Positions 13,324 to 22,100 of a stretch of DNA of 64,000 nt are shown here, piece by piece. The stretch is from assembly GCF_000003815.2 (NCBI RefSeq), contig NC_049981.1, positions 8,846,377-8,910,376 on the forward strand. Reading direction: 5' to 3'. The notes beneath the pieces were generated by a model. The model worked only from the letters and a program-made list of their open reading frames with translations, ran no database searches and was not told the origin of the DNA. Numbering within the stretch: position 1 is the stretch's first letter; the number at the start of each line of letters is the position of its first letter. This stretch comes from Branchiostoma floridae. Taxonomy: Eukaryota > Chordata > Leptocardii > Amphioxiformes > Branchiostomatidae. Position numbers and translations under genes: made by a program.

Positions 13324-16300
13324 GTATGTTTATGTGTGTGGGTGTGATTGTGTTTATATGTGTGTGTGATAAGTGTGTTTGTTTGGGGGGCTGTATATGT
13401 GTGTGTATGTGTGTTTGTGTGTGTTTATGTGTGTGCGTGTTTGTGTATGTGAAATTACAGTGTCGCAAACTTAATATTATATTTTCATGCTCTCACAGAT
13501 TTTCACTTTGAAATTCAACAAAAGTTTAGAGCTGTCTACTATTTTCAGGTAGCTCTTTACCACTCCAAACAACACCAGCTAGCAACTGCCCATCCGGATA
13601 CACTCAGTACTTACAAAGCTGCTACAAAGTCACAGACACCAAAGGAACATGGGAAGAGGAAAATGTTGCATGCCAACTAGAGGGTGGTCAGCTCAGCAGT
13701 ATCCTCAATGTGTACCAGCAGGCTTTTGTCATGTCCTTGGCTAAAGGCAGAGTCTGGATTGGTTTATCAGATAGTCAGGTAAGATACTACTGTAATGTAG
13801 AAATGTTTACGGTGGCTTATGTTAGTGGTTTTCGTGAATTCAAAACATCTTAACACCATCTTGTTAAAGCGCTACATGGACGAACTATACATTGTCCAAT
13901 ATTGTGATATGTTGGAGGCGCCTGTTACAGCGCACGAATATTAAGAAAGCACAAATTGAAAAACAGACCCGATCTTTGTACATTAAATACATCTATATTA
14001 AGATGCACTACGTATCCAGCAGGTAGATACGGTTAGATCAGTGACAGCAGAATGCGCCAGCACAGCCGAATGCAACTATTCTGTCTGTAGCACCCTTGCC
14101 CATGTAGATTTCTGACATGCACCAGTTTTCCATTGTTCAAGTGTATCTAACTCAAAATCATCACGAACACTCTTATCTCTCCTTACCGTGAAATTAAATC
14201 ACCGTGAACTTGCTTATATTTTCGACTGTCGCTTATCTTTGCCTGATGAGAATATTAGTGCGGATGTTATTTTCGTGTACCTCGTGATTTATTGTATCTT
14301 TTGTAACAAAACCACTATATTCAGACCCCTCAGCAGTACAGATGGACGGATGGCTGGCCAGTGCTATATGTTAACTGGGGTGCCAATGAGCCCAGCATGG
14401 GACCGAGAGAAGGCTGCGTTGCCATGGAGGAGGGTGGGGCATGGGATGACACCACCTGCTCAACGCAGCTTCCCGCTGTCTGCAAGATATCTAACAGTAT
14501 GTTGAATTGTGTCACCTTATAACTGTTTGAAGAGATAGCTAGTACCAGATTTCTGTAATATGCATTCCAAAGTTTGAGCTCTTGTGTTGTTTCTGTATGA
14601 TCGCATCTGCTTGCATTGCTAGGTGTTAAATATCAGCTTCCAATTTGTCAGATGTGTTTGAAGTCGTGCCTATTCCAATTTGGCTGTCTTGGAATACTAG
14701 TATTTCTTAACCTAATCAGGCAAAGACCTACATTTTATATGCTGCTTTATATGCTACAGATGCATATTTTTTATCATTTTTTATGGAAGAAGCAGAATAG
14801 TTGCAAGAAGGAGCAGGGACCTTTGCGTTCTTCATTATTTTCAATCAATCATTTTCCCATTTTTTCTTATTTTGACATTTTATATGTTTCTTTATTTCTA
14901 TTTGTTGTACACTCGTTCTTATTGAAATGTAAAAAATGGCAATTTTTAGTTTGAAAAAAAAAATCGGCTTATCTTTCAGTGAAACCAACCTGTTTGTTTA
15001 GGAAAATCCCTCTTTAAGAAAATCCCTCTTGAACAATAGCCCAAAAATGGCAACTTGTTATTTTCTTACCCATTAGTAATGTATTACAGGGCAGGAAGCA
15101 AACGTTACCGGTAACGTTTGTTACAACCGTAAAATTTGCCCATTTTTCTTCGAAATGACTAACGTTATTGGCCTCATCATTTAGATATAAGTGGACATCC
15201 CTAGGGACATTTAAAAAGGGGGCAGCATTTTTACACTAGGCCACACAGAAAGCTTAGAAAGCATCGAATAATGGCTTCAACTGTTTCATTTACTTGTCGA
15301 AAGCAGCTAGGGGAACAATTAACCTGTTAATATTGTACATAGCGTCTTCACGACCAGTGGAAGAGTAGCTCTGCAGTCAGATTAATGGTTCGAACTCAAT
15401 AGCTGACAAAGCGATGTTATCGTCATCATTTTGGGCGTGCTACTCGGACTAATTTCACCCTTTGTTTCAGAGTCGTTACGATCACCCATAGTGCCCTTAA
15501 AAGTCCTATCCTTGTTTGACGGAAACGACTAGACTCTTGACAGTGACTTATCATGTATTTTTTTGTCACTTACAGCAGGTTATTTGCAAACGATAACCTT
15601 TCCCTCTCCGCGAAGCGTCAGTAACTACGCCGAGTTGGGGACAACATTGTCTCAGGACTTAAGACTTTTTACGTTATGTCTGCAAATGCGCACCGACATG
15701 AGTTCCAACAGTCAAGCGGGTATGGTCAGCTACGCTGTTCAACAACAACACAATGAGCTCCTCATCTTCAATCAAGGAGGGAATGGATTCACAGTAAGTT
15801 AGCAATCACAAACCTCTGCTGTTTAATTCGCCACTCATTTTTTTATTTCTTATTGCCTTAAGCAACATATGTATGCTGTACATAGTGAAGAAAGAGACCC
15901 TTTTACGCAAACATTGCTTTATTTTCACCGCAACGTTTTAACTTTTAGCACTAGGTGTCGCTACTTACATTTACAGATACGCACACAAACGTTAAGTATT
16001 TACATCATGTACAGTGAGTGAGTTATGCGAATTTTCACAATGTCGTTCCAAAGGAGTGTAGTATGTACATAATATCTGTATAAGAATAATAATAATGATA
16101 TGATGATGATAATATCTGCCAATTAACAGTAATAACAGTGTTACATTTACTTCTTAAAAATTGCGGTCCTAAACGTGCTGTAATTTAAAACATAAACGCC
16201 AATGCCCTTGAAATACATTTTCCAGTTGCACGTACAAGGTAAAACTGCTGCCCTTGGTGACTTGTCTGTTTGGGATAATGAGAGGCATGCAGTATGTGCC

Positions 16301-19092
16301 ACCTGGCGCAGCACCGATGGATCCTGGCAGGTCTACACTGACGGCGTTCTTAAGGCTTCCGGCTCGGGGCTGAACGTAGGAGGAACAGTGCGCAGTGGTG
16401 GAACATGGATCCTTGCACAGGACCAAGACGCAGTTGGGGGAGCATTCCATCCGGATCAAGCATTCAGCGGAGAACTGTCACAGGTGAACCTCTGGGACCG
16501 CGTGCTGACTCCAGCTGAAATAGGGACAGACTGGTCAGTCTTCTGTGGTCAACATGGCAACGTGATTGACTGGACAACCACGAACATAAATGTTTTCGGA
16601 CTGGCCACCAGCGATCAATACCGCTGCTGTGAGTAGTGTACCCAACTTATTTAGAATATCATGGTGCAAAACTATGAAAGCCTACATTATAAACCAAACT
16701 GTAAATTCTTTACTCTTGGAGCATACATTTCATACATGCCCATGGTGCCTGTAAGTATGCACTTCAAATGCATGATAAAACCATCGGGGTTATTGAATAA
16801 TTCACCAATATTTTGTATATTTCATGTCGATTTCCCCATAAATAATTATCTGGGAATTAACAGTTGTAGTACTCATGACCTGTAAGTTACCCGTTGGTAC
16901 TTAATTCTGCTATGTTACAGACTTGCCTCCAACGGCTCCTCCCAGCCATCCGGGACGCTGTCCTGATCTGACATGGGTCCTCTGGGGACGGAAATGCTAC
17001 TATGTGGAATCTGGTACAGACACCAATAACAGGTGAATGATAACTTCCGGAACTCCAGATACTTTTGATATTCAGCACTCAACCATGAGGAGATGTTACG
17101 ATCACATTTGCACCGGTGTCCTTTGTCGCCGGGTCCCGGGTTGATGTAACTGAGAGTTTTAAAAAGAATCCGGCGGATGGCCTTGCCAAAAATAGCCCGA
17201 TAGCCCCACGATATTCCAATGGGACACGTCTGAAAGTGCAAAAACACCCCGTGTACTACCCAGTTGGGCCCCTTTCTCAAATTGTGACCGTAGCATTGAT
17301 CAGCAACTGATGTGTAAAGAATTATTACAAGCAAGTAAGACCGATTCCTTAAGTTGTTCACTAGTAAGAGTTAATGAACTGCCACGGGTGCATATGGTGT
17401 CATAAGGCCCGATCATTTGCTATGACCACTGTATAGATCCACCGAGTGAGCAAAGCGGACGAGGTTAATTTATGATCATCCCCTGCTGAGTGTTACGTTA
17501 TTAGTCAGTGTTATGTGAAATTTCTTTTTGATTGGATTCGTTGCCATATAGGTTATGGATTTCTATTAGAAACCTAGAAATTCATTTTAAAATTAAGCTC
17601 GGCACACCTCTATGGCCTTACGGCATAACCACTATGAAATGTGGCCTTCTAAATTGGTCAACATCGTCTGGCTATATGACAATCGTGACTGATACCCCAA
17701 TCTAAAACATGAATGCTTACAATGATCACCACGGTAATACAATAGTGTAAATGATTTGCCTTATGCCTCTGCTTATAGGCGCTCTTGGCCAGAAGCAGAT
17801 TATGAATGTACAGGGAGAGGTGCTGAGTTGGTGAGCCTCCATAGCCAGGCAGAAATTGGACTGTTACAACAGATGCAGCTTACCTCCAGTGTCTGGATTG
17901 GGTTGTACAAGAACAGTGATCGTAAGTAATTGTCTTGTTCTCCATATTATCATGTATATGCCAAAACATTTCATTAACGTTCTACGCTGACAAAATGGTA
18001 TAACGTATCGATGTATTGGATGTTTTCCTTCTTTATCATTCGATCCTTAGATATTATTAAGTATAAGACACAACATAGAAACTTCTATGATGCTTAATAA
18101 TGCATGGTTTTGTACACCTACCAGCCTTTGTACTTGGGTACATGTACAGCACATGCTAACACTCATTGCAGGAAATTTTTGAAACTGTTTATTTCTTTGA
18201 AGGTGCCATAGAGTGGACAGACGGGTCTCCAGTAGACTACACCAACTGGGCATCTGGAGAACCAAATGACTTTGATGGTTCTGGAAGAGAAAACTGCGTA
18301 GAAATGTACGCCGACGGAAGGTGGAATGACATCAACTGTTTTGGCAGGCTGGGCTTCGTTTGTGAAACTTCATTGCGTACGTAATCAAAAATTTAAAGGG
18401 TATTCTTATAGCATTCAATCTTCTCCTGGGGCCTCATGTAGTTAGGAGTGATCTGATCTAATAATGATTTACAAACAAATGTCAAACAAATAAGCTGTTA
18501 CTGCAGCAACTAGATATGATTTTGGAAACAGTCAGACGTTTCAGGTATCATCCACTGCATCTAGTCAGTGACACTGAGCAGTTCTTTTGAAGAGCAGATT
18601 TTTAACCAAATACTATGAATTGATATGCAGAGAAGATGAAAACAAATTGAAAAAGTCCAATAAGAAACAAAATTACAATTCTTATGCTGATTAGCCAAGT
18701 ACTTCCTGTTCTTTGAGTACAGGAGATAAAAGAAATGTCTCGCTGGTTTGAAAGGGCTACGTCCCAATTTCGGGACGTTCGACGCGTAGGTATTTCCTGT
18801 TGAGTGGGAGATTTCACATTCTGTCATATATTTAAGGGCTAATGTCCCGCCCGAGGTGTATATGGTGTAATAACACCTGGTCCTTTGCTTCGTTCATTCG
18901 GTGCTTTTATTCGGTAATAATACGTCTTTAACTCCACGCTGGTGCAAGCGGGGTTTGCGGCCTATGATGTCTGCACATTTAAGATTGAAAGGTTGTGTTG
19001 TAGGTAGAAGTAGCTTTACCGTTTCCAAAACCATATCCAGGTGATTGAGTAGCAGGAAATGTGCAAAATCATACAACATAACTCCAATCTCA

Positions 19093-19138
<46 letters not shown>

Positions 19139-22100
19139 CGATCTGCTGGAGATCCCGATTGGAGTTTTTTGTCGCGATCTCTCGTATTTTTGCCAGTAGG
19201 GATCTACTCTGCTAGTAGAATAGAGTTAATTCCAGTTATGGCGGCCATGTTGGATTTCCTGGGGTCATCCGGGGCCATGGCACCAGAGTGAGGCTCCATT
19301 CTACTATATAGACTGTATTGCATACACCAGTATGCCATCTTTGGTAGTGCATTTCGCCCCTCTTTGGTGAAATACTGCAAAATATGTGCCTTTTATCTGT
19401 AGAAAATATTGTTTGGGACATTTGAACTTGATTTTGGTGATATTGATTATTCATCTTTTTACATTTTTTGACGGGTGACCTGAGAACAATTAGTTTCCAT
19501 GCTCATATCCTTCATGCGTGCTTAATGTATTGGTAATTGTGATATGATAGCTTTACTATTGGGATTAAATCCTACAAAGGCACGGAAATGTCGGGCATAC
19601 GTGGGTAGAAATTTAGAAGACATTTGGCCGTTGTTCTGACAATTTCTCGATGCCAAGATCCTTTCTGCAAACTACATTCTATGGGAATATCATGTCGGGT
19701 GTGGTACTTTCCTTGTTCCCAGGTTTATCTGTTCTTATTGTGCTATTCTAGTTTAACAACATACCTCACACAACAAAGTCCACATGTTGGGTCCATAACA
19801 TTGTGGAATGAAATGTAGCTGATGTTTTTCTGTTATTTTGGAGATTTCTCAGTTCCAAACTCGAAAAGACGTAAATTTTATTGTCAGTGGAAGAGGCATC
19901 GTTGCCTGAGTGTAGACATAGTAGACTAGACATAGTACATGAATATTATTTTTTCACTTTGTGCCATGTAACTTTTTACTTTTGTAGGGTTTATCCTACT
20001 TGAACGATAGAACTTACGTCTACTAGTTTAATGAACAGATCTTAGCAACATCTGTGAAAGTACTGCTAAATTTCTACCAAGGCACACTGATCTCAAACTG
20101 GCATGAACGGTTTTAAGAGTAATGTGAGGTTAAATCCATCTAGAGTGTCATCGTTAGTTACCGGGTCTCTCATACTCACCCCTCTGCAGATCTGGTTTGT
20201 GAGGGGTGAGTTTGAAAACCCCTTAAGTTTATTAGTATGACACTCAGGCTACAAACCCTCCTCCACTGATTAAAAAAATCAGCTACATTTCATACCACAA
20301 TGTTATATTGTACCTAACATGTGGACTTTTTTATGTGGGGTTATGTTGTTTAACCCTATCTAGACCGGGGGGGGGGGCTAAAAGTGCCTGCGCCAACTTT
20401 GACGTCGTATAACTGGCGAACGACGTGTGCTAGGACTACGAAACTTGATGACTTTTCCTAGAATACTGTTGGCAACAATTCTGCGGAAAAAAAATGAGTT
20501 TTTGATTTTTCGTGTTGCCATGGCAACGGGTTTCTGACAGGCATATTTCCCCACATTTACTAATTTCAGTTTGAATTATGAGATTTCATAGTTTAATTGC
20601 TAGATCAAAATTGTTTATTTATATCATTAACATCCTGTGCAATTTTAGATTACATTTCTAATTAGATATTCATAATTTATGCTAATTTGATGACGTCATG
20701 GGTCAAAATCTAAGATGGCGGACAATGTCATTTTCAACGATAAATACATGTTATTTTTACTCAAATGCCGTCAAAATATTTTATTTTCTTACAAAACACA
20801 ATCACTTGATCAGTTTTAGTCCATTTCTATTCGGTTTTGGGGTGATATGTGGAAAAAGTCATATTTTAGAAAATTCAAGCTTGTCAATACAAGATGGCGG
20901 ACAAATGACGTCATTTTCTGACGTCATATAGACGTCAGTGTCGTCGTCATTGGCAACAAAAGACTTGGCAGACTTAGACAACTAATAAGATAACCTTTAT
21001 AGTCATCGTTTTGTTCAATTCATTTAAGAATAGCGGAAATTTCATATTTTGACGATTTTAGCCCAAAATATGACATTATGACGTCATAATTACGTCATAA
21101 CGATACCAAAATTACATAAAATGTAAAACTTTACTAGTACATCATCCTCACTAAATTTGGTGATCGTAGACGTAGCCGTTTTGAAATTACGAAGGGAATC
21201 CCAGGAATCCTGAAAAAGCCTGGTCTAGATAGGGTTAAACTAAAATAAAACAATTAAAAACAGGAAACAACTTAAGGAGTAAACCTGGTACGTACATTTG
21301 TACATCGCCTTCCCCACTGAGTTCGGTATGATATTCCTATAGACCGTAGTTTGCAGAACGGATCTTGGCATCAAGAAATCATCAGAAGAACCAAGCCAAA
21401 TGTCTTCTGAATTTCTACCCACGTATGTCAGCCCGACATTTCCATGTTTTTGTAGGATTAAATCCCAATAGTAAAGCAATTATATCACAGTTAGAAAATA
21501 CAGTAAGCACACATGGAGGATATGAGCACGGAAACTAATTGGTCACCCGTCAAAAAATGTGAAAAATGAGTAACAAATATCACCAAAATCAAGTTCAAAT
21601 GTCCCTAGCAATATTTTTTTACAGATAACGGCCACAAAATTTTGCAGTAAGAGAGGCGAAATGCACTACCAAAGATGGCATACTGGTGTATGCAATACAG
21701 TCTATATAGTAGAATGTACCACCTGGAGCCTCATTCTGGTGCCATGGCTCCAGATGACCCCCAGGAAATCCAACATAACTGGAATTGACTCTATTGTCGA
21801 TCCTGCCGGTAGAGATCCCGATCTGCGCCCATCATCAATTATACGGAAGGAGTCTGGTGGTAATAACTGCAATCAGGATTACTGCCAACAGGTATCAACA
21901 GTCTCTATCCATACCCCCCCCCCCCCATTTTGTCGGGCTACAAATCGCTATCAAATAGAGATTTTACCAGTCTTCCAAGACATGCTATCAGTTGGTGTTT
22001 TTACATGTATGTCTAAAGTTGTAGAGGGGAGAGCATGTCACTCGTTCTCATTGAAATGTAAACAATGCCATTTTTTGGCCAAATCGGCTTTATTTTCAGT

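Noticed and set aside
12898-13511. Long overlapping Cys/Val-rich and Thr/His-rich open frames on both strands
   Set aside because: They come entirely from the GT microsatellite; only the first 91 bases belong to a real exon (12886-12988).
16629-16637. In-frame TAG just after the pentraxin, which would make a secreted protein ending at 16636
   Set aside because: A consensus GTGAGT donor precedes it, and splicing to 16921 restores the frame and the pattern of phase-1 borders. Read-through termination as a rare isoform cannot be excluded.
20698-20931. Open frame inside the MITE as a gene
   Set aside because: It lies wholly within a non-autonomous element, is not shared with copy 2 and has no recognisable domain.
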